Below are positions 17,588 to 27,547 of a stretch of DNA of 64,000 bases, in pieces. Under the pieces are notes generated by a model. The model did not search any database. It saw only the letters and a program-made list of their open reading frames with translations, and had not been told where the DNA came from. A program made the translations under genes and the position numbers. The first letter of the stretch is position 1; each line of letters starts with the position of its first letter. The stretch comes from Geomobilimonas luticola (GTDB taxonomy: Bacteria > Desulfobacterota > Desulfuromonadia > Geobacterales > Geobacteraceae), in contig NZ_JAHCVK010000005.1 of assembly GCF_018476905.1 (NCBI RefSeq), forward strand, positions 1 to 64,000. The letters run 5' to 3'.

Positions 17588-17956
17588 CTAGCGGATCGCG
17601 TCCTCAACCTTGGCGACGAATTGGCGATGATCAAAAGGCTTTCGAATAAAGCCGTCGGCACCCGACGCGGTGACGAGTCGCCTGAGTTCCTCCGCCGGCT
17701 TGGATGACAACAGCAGGACCGGGATATGCCTGGTCAGGTCGTTCGATTTGAGCAACTTCGCCTTTTTGTCCCCATCCATCCCCGGTAGCATGACATCCAG
17801 GATGATAAGATCGGGTTGCCTGATGTCGAAAATGTACGCGTCGGACTCCTTTGCGTCCGGAGCGGTGACAACGTCAAACCCGCCCCCCTCCAGTGCGTCG
17901 CGGGCCATGGCCAGGACTATGTCACTGTCATCAACCACCAGAACTCTCTTTTTCAT
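17588..17956 (-). CDS. Single-domain response regulator (receiver only)
   Basis: 122 residues from ATG 17956, with GAGGAGAG upstream. It is a bare CheY-like receiver: acid pair DD at 9-10, phospho-acceptor D54 in LIILDVMLPG, SS at 84-85 as the switch position, and K106 in IRKPF. There is no output domain, so it probably works by protein contact or in a phosphorelay; no partner kinase lies nearby. The 162 bases between it and the radical SAM start hold no recognisable gene. Confidence 0.9.
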   Translation of the reverse strand: MKKRVLVVDDSDIVLAMARDALEGGGFDVVTAPDAKESDAYIFDIRQPDLIILDVMLPGMDGDKKAKLLKSNDLTRHIPVLLLSSKPAEELRRLVTASGADGFIRKPFDHRQFVAKVEDAIR

Positions 17957-18020
17957 TCTCTTCTCTCCTCTATTTTCGCAATGATTGAGCGATGAACTCG
18001 GCGGAAACAACGTATCGCAG

Positions 18021-18049
18021 ACTATAAGCAATTTTTCGCCAAACATAAA
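18021..18049 (-). promoter_or_regulatory. Candidate promoter of the receiver gene
   Basis: Read on the minus strand, TTTATG (18049-18044) and TATAGT (18026-18021) are separated by 17 bp. The -10 box is good and the -35 box weak. Confidence 0.42.
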
Positions 18050-18179
18050 TTAAAAACTGGAGAGTAGAACGATGATTCCACTTCAAGATGATGCGAGGGA
18101 GGAGAGTGAGGGGGAGTGGCACAGCAGCACCTAAATCTTATGTGTATCTACTTTTCGTGTATCCCCGCATTGTAAACCA

Positions 18180-19274
18180 TCATCGTTGCCAATACTTGAG
18201 CAAATTACGATGCGCTTTGAAAACATTTTGCAGTAATAGTCTTTTAGCTATAACCGGAATTCCGGGGTTGAAATGCGATGTGAATTTGGAACAACGCAAA
18301 CAGGGTATTTTTGTAAAAGGGTTATTCCTATCTCGTAATATCCTACTCCCAACCCGGTCAAGGTTCTCTGGTGTAAATATATCTTCGAGGTTGTTTGTTG
18401 CCAAATTTCCCAATGGTAATTGGGCATCAATATCCCAACAACAAGGGAGTAAGGTCCCGTCCCATTTTATAGTGGCTGTATTAAAGCAGCCCAATATTTG
18501 AAATAGCTTTGCGGGATTAGATCTTATTGCTTTTGAATTTTCATGTTTGTTACAATTTGGTTGTATTTTATCAGTATCTAAATTTGACGATGCTTCGAAA
18601 AGGGATTTAGCAATGTCTATGTTGCTGCAATTGTACTTATCATATTCAGACCTGTTTATTGTTGTCATGACTTCGGCTGGACCGCAACCTTTAGCAAGAC
18701 ATATTTGGTCTAATTTCAATTCAGTACATTTTCCTATAAATTCATGTGCCTGATGTTTATTAAATGTAAACACATTCATTTTTGCAGTTATACTTGGTTT
18801 TTGTTTTGATAATATATTTTTAAGATTCACTATTTTATTTAAGTTTTCAAATATTGCATTAACATCAGTATTTGGCCTTGATAGTTCTAATATATCATTG
18901 CTAACTGCATCTATAGTGACAGATAATCTATTTATCTTAAATAGACTGTCAATTCTTGCTTCATTTATTTTCCATTTTCCATTTGATTGTATAGTAAGAT
19001 CAACTCCTGTTTCATAAACATAGTCAATCATATCATATATTTTATCGTTTAGAAATGGTTCGCCGTAACCGCAGAATATAATATTTTTATTACTTTTCTC
19101 GAAATTGAACAACTTGTCGACAATTGTTTTGAAATGATCAAATGTCATATACCCCTTATTCCTAAGTTTTTTATTATCACAATAAATACAAGGGATATTA
19201 CAGTAATTCGTAAGCTCGAAATTGAACCATTCCGTTGCTGACAAAAAGTTTTGTAATTGAGAGTTATTGAGCAT
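18180..19274 (-). CDS. AT-rich radical SAM/SPASM domain protein
   Basis: 364 residues, with AGGAGGTGG upstream of ATG 19274. The radical SAM motif is CNIPCIYC near residue 26. The C-terminal SPASM-like region has CFNTATIKWDGTLLPCCWD followed by GNLATNNLEDIF and CLRCS, the usual pattern for auxiliary Fe-S cluster ligation. SPASM enzymes modify peptides or sugars. No obvious precursor peptide is adjacent. The gene is strikingly AT-rich and uses AAA/AAT/TTA-rich codons unlike its neighbours, so recent transfer is likely. No maturation partner is visible. Confidence 0.83.
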   Translation of the reverse strand: MLNNSQLQNFLSATEWFNFELTNYCNIPCIYCDNKKLRNKGYMTFDHFKTIVDKLFNFEKSNKNIIFCGYGEPFLNDKIYDMIDYVYETGVDLTIQSNGKWKINEARIDSLFKINRLSVTIDAVSNDILELSRPNTDVNAIFENLNKIVNLKNILSKQKPSITAKMNVFTFNKHQAHEFIGKCTELKLDQICLAKGCGPAEVMTTINRSEYDKYNCSNIDIAKSLFEASSNLDTDKIQPNCNKHENSKAIRSNPAKLFQILGCFNTATIKWDGTLLPCCWDIDAQLPLGNLATNNLEDIFTPENLDRVGSRILRDRNNPFTKIPCLRCSKFTSHFNPGIPVIAKRLLLQNVFKAHRNLLKYWQR

Positions 19275-19623
19275 AAGACAACCACCTCCTGAATGGTCAT
19301 TTTTTTAACTCAGCCAGTAGTAGAGCTTTTCGTTAAACCTTCCCTGCAGAGCATTTAGCCCTTATGTGCCATTAATCCACGCTTGAGTTTGTTTTCTGCG
19401 AGATATTCAAGCACGCACGTGGGTAGCAACGGGTATCTCAGCCTGTGAGAGCCCTTTTCTATCTACTGTACCTTAGGAACCCCGCCCGCCAGACCGAAAG
19501 CTAGTGTAATTTTGCGGGCAAGTCAAGGTATGATTACGCTTGGTGTTGCCGAGAATTCGGGGGAAGCCGGCGAAAGTTGGCGGGGGATTGGCATCCTGTG
19601 GCTGTTTGTGGTAAGGTGACGGC
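19275..19623. other. Intergenic region with long leader of the SPASM gene
   Basis: 349 bases without a gene. On the minus strand a promoter at 19526-19498 would give a leader of roughly 215 nt before ATG 19274. The leader contains a 9-bp stem with two wobbles (CGTGCTTGA pairing with TCAAGCGTG, about 19419 to 19379), a GGGCTCTCACAGGCTGAG segment and other short self-complementary parts. No named riboswitch fits. The + strand side holds only the AAGGTG site for the next gene. Confidence 0.5.
19498..19526 (-). promoter_or_regulatory. Candidate promoter of the AT-rich radical SAM gene
   Basis: On the minus strand, TTGACT (19526-19521) is followed after 17 bp by TAGCTT (19503-19498). The transcript would start near 19491. 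Confidence 0.5.
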
Positions 19624-20952
19624 ATGAAACGAAAATCCCTTCCCAAGCTTCTCTACGCCGACGCCACGGGGAATATCTTCGACCACCCCCACCTCACCAT
19701 GGCCGGGATGAACGGCACCGAGCCGGTCCTCCCCGAGGATGTGGAACTGATCCCCCTCCCCGAGGACAGCCGTCTCTTCACCATTCCCCATACCCCCCCG
19801 GTGGCGTGGGACACGAAAAAACGCACCTTCGTCACCGTGGAGACGGTGCGGGATGGGCGCCGGGAGCAGCGGGTCCAGGCGGTCTCCGCCTTCATGGCCC
19901 CCGGCTACGTCCGGACCCTCCTCCCCGCCTGCGACTACGGCAAAAAAAAGGTCCATCTCCCCCTCTGGTCCTACACCGCCGTGGGGTGGGACGAGGAGAG
20001 GGAGCGGTTTGTGGTGGCGGCGAGCCGGGTGGACGGCAACGAGAACTGGCTCCCTAAAAACTACGACGACCGGAAGCTCGACCCCCTGGTGCGCAAGCTG
20101 GTGGCGGCGTTTCCCGACAACCGACTCCTCGTCCAACTGGCCCGCTGTGCCGTGGATTACCACTGCTTCGCCGCCAAGAACCTCTTCTTCCGCCGCTGGG
20201 AGGCTCCCATTCCCACCTCTCCCGCATGCAACTCCCGCTGCCTCGGCTGCATCAGCCTGCAACCCTCCGACTGCTGCCCCTCCAACCACGAGCGGATCGG
20301 TTTCGTCCCGACCCCCCAGGAGATCGTGGAGCTGATGCTCCCCCACCTGAACGAGGCGCCGGAGCCGATCGTCTCCTACGGCCAGGGGTGCGAGGGGGAC
20401 CCGATCCTCCAGGCGGACACCATCGCCGAGGCGACCCGGCGGCTGAAGGCCGCCACAGGCCGCGGCACGGTCAACTTCAACTCCAACGGCTCGTTCCCCG
20501 ACCGGATCGCCCTTCTCTGCGACGCGGGGATGGATTCCATGCGTTTTTCCATGAATTCGGTGCAGGAGGAGTTCTACAACCGCTACTACCGGCCGGTGGG
20601 GTACACCTTTGCCGCGGTGAAGGAGTCGGTCCGGCTTGCCAAGGAGCGGGGGCTTTTCACCATGATCAACTACCTGGTGTCGCCGGGACTCTCGGACCGG
20701 GAGGACGAGGTGGAGGAGCTCATCCGTTTCATCGGGGAGACCGGGGTGGACATGATCCAGATGCGGAACCTCTCCATCGATCCGGATTTCTACAACAAGC
20801 GGATGGGGGTGACGGGGAAGGGGATCGGGATGTACCGGATGCTGGAGCGGGTAAAAAAGGAGTTCCCCCGCATCCAGTACGGCTACTTCAATCGAACCAA
20901 AGAGAATTTCTACCCGGCGGGGTACGAGGAGGGGTGGCCGATCCGGGGGTAG
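19624..20952 (+). CDS. Radical SAM protein of unknown substrate
   Basis: 442 residues. The cluster motif CNSRCLGC lies unusually deep, near residue 202, after a 200-residue N-terminal region that carries no recognised domain. It is followed by SLQPSDCCPSNHERIGFVPT. The TIM-barrel part is clear (YGQGCEGDPIL, FNSNGSFPDRI, MINYLVSPGLSDREDEVEELI). The start has AAGGTG 6 bases upstream. It converges with the cytochrome gene, whose stop is 3 bases away. The family appears as a stand-alone radical SAM in related genomes, but I cannot name a function. Confidence 0.82.
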   Translation: MKRKSLPKLLYADATGNIFDHPHLTMAGMNGTEPVLPEDVELIPLPEDSRLFTIPHTPPVAWDTKKRTFVTVETVRDGRREQRVQAVSAFMAPGYVRTLLPACDYGKKKVHLPLWSYTAVGWDEERERFVVAASRVDGNENWLPKNYDDRKLDPLVRKLVAAFPDNRLLVQLARCAVDYHCFAAKNLFFRRWEAPIPTSPACNSRCLGCISLQPSDCCPSNHERIGFVPTPQEIVELMLPHLNEAPEPIVSYGQGCEGDPILQADTIAEATRRLKAATGRGTVNFNSNGSFPDRIALLCDAGMDSMRFSMNSVQEEFYNRYYRPVGYTFAAVKESVRLAKERGLFTMINYLVSPGLSDREDEVEELIRFIGETGVDMIQMRNLSIDPDFYNKRMGVTGKGIGMYRMLERVKKEFPRIQYGYFNRTKENFYPAGYEEGWPIRG

Positions 20953-20955
20953 TGC

Positions 20956-21906
20956 CTACCACCAGCGCCAGAGTGCCACGATCAGGGTGATGACGAATAC
21001 CATGGTCAGGTTCATGTAGGCCATGAAGTAGAATACCCGCACGTGCAGCGGTGGCTTCACTTTAACCGCTTCCATTACCAGGCTGCCGATACGCGGCATG
21101 CCCAGCACCCGGTCTTCACCGTGGGGTGCCTGGGAGAGCGCCTCCGTCAGGTCGAACCCCGCCTGGTGCCGGCGCATGTGCGACCCTTCCTTCCAGAGCC
21201 GGCTCTCCGTCACATCGTAGACTTCCCCTTTATAGGCCACATAGGCCGGTCGTCCCTCTTTTCCATCGAATCCGGCAAGCGCTTTCAGCGTCAGATCACC
21301 GCCGGTTGCTGCTGGTGTCCCGCCGTTTCTTATCTGCCGGCGGAGTTTGGGGCCGATGACCATGACCACGTAGAGGGCGGAGATGACCATAATGGCGAAG
21401 AGGGAGATCTTCACGGTGAGAAGGATGCCGAAGCGGGTGGCGAGGAGGAGCGCGGGGTCGGGGACCCGGTAGTGGGTGAGGATGGCGCCGGTCACCGCCA
21501 TGACCGCCATGGAGGCGAGGCCGACCCGCATTTCCCCCCGGGGAAGGCCGGAGGCGGCGTAGGCCGGCTTCAGCACCAGGTGGACGTAGAGGATGGTGCC
21601 GAACCAGAGGATGGCGGTGATGAGGTGGAGATAGCCGACCACCAGGCGGAAGAGTCGGCCGGCGGTGGAGCGTTCCGGTGTCGCGGCGGGAACCGGTGCT
21701 GTGGTGGGAGAAGTGGCGAGGGTTCCGCTCTTCTGGAAGCCGAGACCTGCCGCGGTCAGCTCGCCGCCGCCGGCCGGGTCGAGATGGCAGGCCTTGCACG
21801 GCTGGCCGGTCTGGCGGGCGTACTCCTCGGTGGCCATGGCACCCATCGACAGTGCCAGCAGTATGAGGCAGAAAAGTAGCGTTCTAGCGCCTGATGGCAA
21901 AGTCAT
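20956..21906 (-). CDS. CxxCH haem + CopD-like membrane + cytochrome b5-like fusion protein
   Basis: About 316 residues from ATG 21906. After a signal/anchor helix, GQPCKACHLDPAGGG gives one c-type haem site (CxxCH). A CopD-like set of four helices follows (about 80-200), including LVVGYLHLITAILWFGTILYVH. Next comes a cytochrome b5-like soluble domain (FDGKEGRPAYVAYKGEVYDVTES ... HQAGFDLTEALSQAPHG) and a last helix. It is probably a membrane electron-transfer protein able to bind both c- and b-type haem. An upstream in-frame extension is rejected for lack of signal sequence. It overlaps the acylphosphatase gene by 23 bp. Confidence 0.8.
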   Translation of the reverse strand: MTLPSGARTLLFCLILLALSMGAMATEEYARQTGQPCKACHLDPAGGGELTAAGLGFQKSGTLATSPTTAPVPAATPERSTAGRLFRLVVGYLHLITAILWFGTILYVHLVLKPAYAASGLPRGEMRVGLASMAVMAVTGAILTHYRVPDPALLLATRFGILLTVKISLFAIMVISALYVVMVIGPKLRRQIRNGGTPAATGGDLTLKALAGFDGKEGRPAYVAYKGEVYDVTESRLWKEGSHMRRHQAGFDLTEALSQAPHGEDRVLGMPRIGSLVMEAVKVKPPLHVRVFYFMAYMNLTMVFVITLIVALWRWW

Positions 21907-22159
21907 CGAACTCCCCCGTATACTCGCCCCGCGCCACCTGTACTTCGTCCACCCGGGATGCGCTCGGTCCCATGCGGCACCACTCCACGAGGGACCGGAC
22001 ATTCGACTCCTCCCCCTCGAAACACCCCTCCACCGAGCCGTCGGGGAGGTTCTGTACCCACCCCTTCACGTCGAAGCGGAGGGCGTTCTGCCGGGTGAAG
22101 TGCCGGAAGTTCACCCCCTGCACGATTCCCTTGACGATGACCATGGTACGGATTTTCAT
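21884..22159 (-). CDS. acyP: Acylphosphatase
   Basis: 91 residues starting at ATG 22159, with AAGGAAG upstream; an ATG 15 bases earlier overlaps that site. The fold markers are visible: IVKGIVQGVNFRHFTRQNA contains the phosphate-binding arginine (Q-G-V-x-F-R). GWVQNLPDGSVEGCFEGEE carries the catalytic asparagine. The enzyme hydrolyses acyl phosphates in the cytoplasm. The gene is the first of a two-gene unit with the cytochrome fusion, which it overlaps. Confidence 0.92.
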   Translation of the reverse strand: MKIRTMVIVKGIVQGVNFRHFTRQNALRFDVKGWVQNLPDGSVEGCFEGEESNVRSLVEWCRMGPSASRVDEVQVARGEYTGEFDDFAIRR

Positions 22160-22266
22160 GCTGCTTCCTTTCAAAAAACATACGTCATAGAGGACATATG
22201 GGACACAGAGGACACGGAATATCGTCAGCTTTATTTCTCTGTTGTAAAATGGTTTTTGCCGTGGCC

Positions 22267-24387
<2,121 letters not shown>

Positions 24388-24472
24388 GGACAGAAGCGCG
24401 GAAGTCGGAAGGCTGGAAGCAGCCTTTACTTCCGCGTTTCCGTTCTTCAGACCTTCGTTCACAAGGTTTCCC

Positions 24473-26515
24473 ATGCTCGATCTTCATACCATGAACCCGC
24501 CCCAGCTGGCGGCGGTGAAGCATACGGAGGGGCCGCTCCTGGTCCTGGCCGGCGCCGGCTCGGGGAAGACCCGGGTCATCACCTACCGGATCGCCTACCT
24601 GCTGGAAAAGCTCCAGGTGCCTGCTGAGCAGATCCTGGCGGTCACCTTCACCAATAAGGCTGCCCGGGAGATGCAGGAGCGGATGACGGAGCTGGTGGGG
24701 CGGGAGCGGTGCAAGGGGGTGATTCTCTCCACCTTCCACTCCCTCGGGATGCGCATCCTCCGGCGGGATATCGAGCGGCTTGGCTACAAGCGGAATTTCT
24801 CCATCTACTCCACCTCCGACCAGGTGGGGCTCATCCGCCAGCTCATGCGGGAGATGGACGACACCGGCAAGAAGTACGACGCCGAGACCGTCCTCTGGAA
24901 GATATCCGGCGCCAAGAACGCCCTTATCCCCCCCGACCGTTACGTCCCTCGCCCCGGCGACGACTACGAGCTCCTGGCCGCCCGGATCTACCCCCGCTAC
25001 CAGTCGGCCCTCCAGGCGTGCAACGCCGTGGACTTCGACGACATCATCATGCTGACCGCCCGGCTCTTCCAGGAGCACCCGGCGGCGCTCAAGCACTGGC
25101 AGGAGCGGTTCCGCTTCATCATGGTGGACGAATACCAGGACACCAACCACGCCCAGTACCTCCTCATCAGCCAGCTGGCGGCCCATCACAAAAACCTCTG
25201 CGTGGTGGGGGACGACGACCAGTCCATCTACGGCTGGCGTGGCGCCGACGTGGAGAAGATCCTCGCCTTCGAGCATGACAACCCGGGGTGCCGGGTGATC
25301 AAGCTGGAGCAGAACTACCGCTCCACCGGCACCATCCTCTCCGCCGCCAACAGCGTCATCAAGAACAACCCGAAGCGCAAAGAGAAGACCCTCTGGACCG
25401 CCAGCGGCCCGGGCCGGGCCATCGACCTGGTGGTGGCCGCCGACGACGAGGAGGAGGCGACGACGGTGGTAGAGCGGATCCAGGTGGAGTGCACCCGGAA
25501 CCGGATGGAGTACGGCGACTTCGCCATCCTCTACCGGACCAACGCCCAGAGCCGCGCCCTGGAGGAGCAGCTCCGCTTCGAGGGGATCCCCTACGTCCTC
25601 ATCGGCGGGATGCAGTTCTACGAGCGGAAGGAAGTGAAGGACACCCTCTGCTACCTGAAAGCCATCGACAACACCGACGACGAGCAGGCGCTGCTCAGGA
25701 TCATCAACTTCCCCCGCCGGGGGATCGGCGAGGGGACGGTGCTGAAGCTCAACCAGTGGTCTCTGGCCCAGGGCATCCCCCTGTTCGAGGCGCTTAAGCG
25801 GGTAGGGGAGGTGGAGGATATCCCCGCCGCCATCCGGGAGAAGGTGCTCGCCTTCCACGGGCTCGTCGCCGGGGAGGCGGACCGCTTCCGCCACCGGAAG
25901 ACGGGGCTGGCGGAACGGGTAACGGCGCTCTTCAAGCGGCTCGGCATCGAGGATGAGCTGTACCGGACCATCGACGACCGGGCCGTGGCCCGGCGCAAGG
26001 TGGAGAACGTGGAGCAGATTGTCAACTCCCTCGCCTCCTACGAGGAGCGTATTCCCGCGCCAACTCTGTCCGGTTTCCTGGAGAAGGTCTCCCTCATGGA
26101 CGAGGACCGCTTCTCGGGGAAGGACAAGAAGGATCACGGCCAGAACGCCGTCACCCTCATGTCGCTCCACTCCAGCAAGGGGCTGGAATTCCCCTACGTC
26201 TTCCTGGTCGGGCTGGAGGAGGAGATCCTCCCCCACAAGCGCTCGATCTACGAGGATTTCTCCATCGACGAGGAGCGCCGGCTCATGTACGTGGGGATCA
26301 CCCGCGCCCGCCGCCACCTCACCATCACCCGCTGCCTGCGGCGGAAGAAGTACGGCAAGCTGGAGGAGCGGTTCCCTTCACGGTTCCTGGAGGAGATTCC
26401 CGCCGACCTCCTCAACGTCCAGCAGGCTGCCGCGGCCACCGTTCTCACCGAAGAGGAGACGGAGAAAGTGGCGAGCGACACCTTCGCCCGGTTGAAGGCG
26501 ATGTTCGGGGAGTAG
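24473..26515 (+). CDS. UvrD/PcrA/Rep-type superfamily 1 DNA helicase
   Basis: 680 residues from ATG 24473 (AAGG 7 bases upstream); an in-frame upstream ATG at 24344 would add a non-conserved leader lying over the promoter. Motif I is LAGAGSGKT (K32), motif II MVDEYQDTN, motif III VVGDDDQSIYGWRGAD, motif IV EQNYRST, motif V VTLMSLHSSKGLEF and motif VI YVGITRARRHL. Length and motif spacing fit PcrA/Rep/UvrD 3'-5' helicases used in nucleotide-excision and mismatch repair. Which of these it is cannot be settled here. Confidence 0.93.
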   Translation: MLDLHTMNPPQLAAVKHTEGPLLVLAGAGSGKTRVITYRIAYLLEKLQVPAEQILAVTFTNKAAREMQERMTELVGRERCKGVILSTFHSLGMRILRRDIERLGYKRNFSIYSTSDQVGLIRQLMREMDDTGKKYDAETVLWKISGAKNALIPPDRYVPRPGDDYELLAARIYPRYQSALQACNAVDFDDIIMLTARLFQEHPAALKHWQERFRFIMVDEYQDTNHAQYLLISQLAAHHKNLCVVGDDDQSIYGWRGADVEKILAFEHDNPGCRVIKLEQNYRSTGTILSAANSVIKNNPKRKEKTLWTASGPGRAIDLVVAADDEEEATTVVERIQVECTRNRMEYGDFAILYRTNAQSRALEEQLRFEGIPYVLIGGMQFYERKEVKDTLCYLKAIDNTDDEQALLRIINFPRRGIGEGTVLKLNQWSLAQGIPLFEALKRVGEVEDIPAAIREKVLAFHGLVAGEADRFRHRKTGLAERVTALFKRLGIEDELYRTIDDRAVARRKVENVEQIVNSLASYEERIPAPTLSGFLEKVSLMDEDRFSGKDKKDHGQNAVTLMSLHSSKGLEFPYVFLVGLEEEILPHKRSIYEDFSIDEERRLMYVGITRARRHLTITRCLRRKKYGKLEERFPSRFLEEIPADLLNVQQAAAATVLTEEETEKVASDTFARLKAMFGE

Positions 26516-26530
26516 AGGGCGCGGTTTTGC

Positions 26531-26559
26531 TTGACAAAGGAGTTTGCACAATATAGGTT
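26531..26559 (+). promoter_or_regulatory. Candidate promoter downstream of uvrD
   Basis: TTGACA (26531-26536), a 17-bp spacer and TAGGTT (26554-26559). It starts 15 bases after the helicase stop and is followed within 90 bases by a terminator. Confidence 0.5.
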
Positions 26560-26610
26560 GCGTTAGCTACTCTTCAGTAAGGAATTTACATGGAGATACG
26601 GTAACGAAAA

Positions 26611-26647
26611 AGCCGCCGGCGGAGGATATGCTCCCGGGCGGCTTTTT
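26611..26647 (+). terminator. Hairpin with T-run (terminator or attenuator)
   Basis: AGCCGCC pairs with GGCGGCT, with an inner GGAG/CTCC stem, and is followed by five Ts; an A-run precedes it, so it could work on both strands. It could end uvrD transcripts. It also terminates the short transcript from the promoter at 26531 before the membrane protein gene at 26717. Confidence 0.8.
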
Positions 26648-26716
26648 GTGTTTTGGAGTGATCAGATCCAGAAATTGAAACGCTGCGGAACCTGCTACTC
26701 TAAAAAGGAGTCCTTC

Positions 26717-27076
26717 ATGACCAAACCGAAAGCCTTGCTGCTGGCCGGATTCACCCTCTGGCCGATTGTCTACATGTTCCTGTTCATGGCGTTCATGTTC
26801 TCCCAGGTGTTTATCGGCATGGACAACCCCGCCCAAGGCGACGGCATGCCGCTGGCCTTCAAGATCATCTTTCCCCTCCATTTCCTCACCATGCTGGAGA
26901 TCTTCGTGCTGATTGCCGTCTATATCTGGCACATCTTCAAGACTGACGTCATTGCCCAGGATAAGAAGGCGCTCTGGGCGGTGGTCATCTTCCTGGGAAA
27001 CATGGTCGCCATGCCGGTGTACTGGTGGCTCTACATCTGGAAACAGGCGGGGGAGAGTGGGGCAAATCGGACTTGA
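26717..27076 (+). CDS. Small membrane protein of unknown function
   Basis: 119 residues with AAAAAGGAG before ATG 26717. Three hydrophobic helices are visible at about 7-33, 45-70 and 85-107. The last (ALWAVVIFLGNMVAMPVYWWLYIW) resembles the N-terminal membrane pair of phospholipase-D-type proteins, but no catalytic domain follows. Family not identified. The next gene's promoter overlaps its stop codon, so the two genes are separately controlled. Confidence 0.75.
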   Translation: MTKPKALLLAGFTLWPIVYMFLFMAFMFSQVFIGMDNPAQGDGMPLAFKIIFPLHFLTMLEIFVLIAVYIWHIFKTDVIAQDKKALWAVVIFLGNMVAMPVYWWLYIWKQAGESGANRT

Positions 27077-27100
27077 CTTGGAGGCAGGGACGCTTAGAAT
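27073..27100 (+). promoter_or_regulatory. Promoter of the small Cys/Pro-rich exported protein
   Basis: TTGACT at 27073-27078, a 16-bp spacer and TAGAAT at 27095-27100. The -35 box overlaps the stop codon of the upstream gene. Confidence 0.55.
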
Positions 27101-27151
27101 TACCACGTAGGAAAGATTACAACCCATAGCGACCCATGGGGAGGTGGTATC

Positions 27152-27451
27152 ATGCAACGCCATTTAATCCGACTTCTTGTCGTAGCTCTTCTCACCATGC
27201 TCGCAGTCGGGACGGTGCTGGCAGCCGACCAGGACCAGCCGGCGAACGAACCGGCGATGGAGACCCCGCAGGAAGCGCCGCAGCTTCCCGGCGAACCACC
27301 GGCCGTACCTTCTCCTTCTGCGCCGGAACCACCCCCCCAGGATATGCAGGCACCTGCGGAGGCGCCACCCGAAGCTCCTGCCGATCCATGCAAGGGGTGC
27401 GCCTGCGGCGGGGGGATGGTTCCTCCCGCCTGCCTGGAATGCTGCCGGTGA
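27152..27451 (+). CDS. Small exported proline-rich, cysteine-rich-tail protein
   Basis: 99 residues with GGGGAGGTGG before ATG 27152. Signal peptide residues 1-24 (hydrophobic LLVVALLTMLAVGTVLA). The mature part is dominated by P, E and A up to about residue 78. It ends in a compact cysteine cluster, CKGCACGGG followed by CLECC at the end: six to seven cysteines in 21 residues, suggesting metal binding or disulphides. No family recognised. It has its own promoter and terminator, so it is an autonomous small gene. Confidence 0.72.
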   Translation: MQRHLIRLLVVALLTMLAVGTVLAADQDQPANEPAMETPQEAPQLPGEPPAVPSPSAPEPPPQDMQAPAEAPPEAPADPCKGCACGGGMVPPACLECCR

Positions 27452-27499
27452 CGTGGCAGGGGCTGCTGCCGGTGGGGAAATCAGACAAGCCCGAACAGC

Positions 27500-27523
27500 A
27501 AAGGCCGCGTTACCGCGGCCTTT
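27500..27523. terminator. Bidirectional terminator between convergent genes
   Basis: AAAGGCCGCG-TTAC-CGCGGCCTTT is a perfect 10-bp stem flanked by A and T runs. It serves the small exported protein (+) and the peroxiredoxin (-). Confidence 0.88.
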
Positions 27524-27547
27524 GTCATGTCCGGAATATACTGATAC

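Noticed and set aside
16055-17707. 550-codon + strand frame opposite the B12 radical SAM gene
   Set aside because: Glycine/glutamate-rich antisense artefact; extends over the receiver gene as well.
19275-19500. GGCTGAGATACCC on the minus strand resembling part of a TPP riboswitch
   Set aside because: The other required TPP element (CTGATCTGGATAATGCC-like with GTAGGGA) is absent, and the downstream gene is not a thiamine gene.
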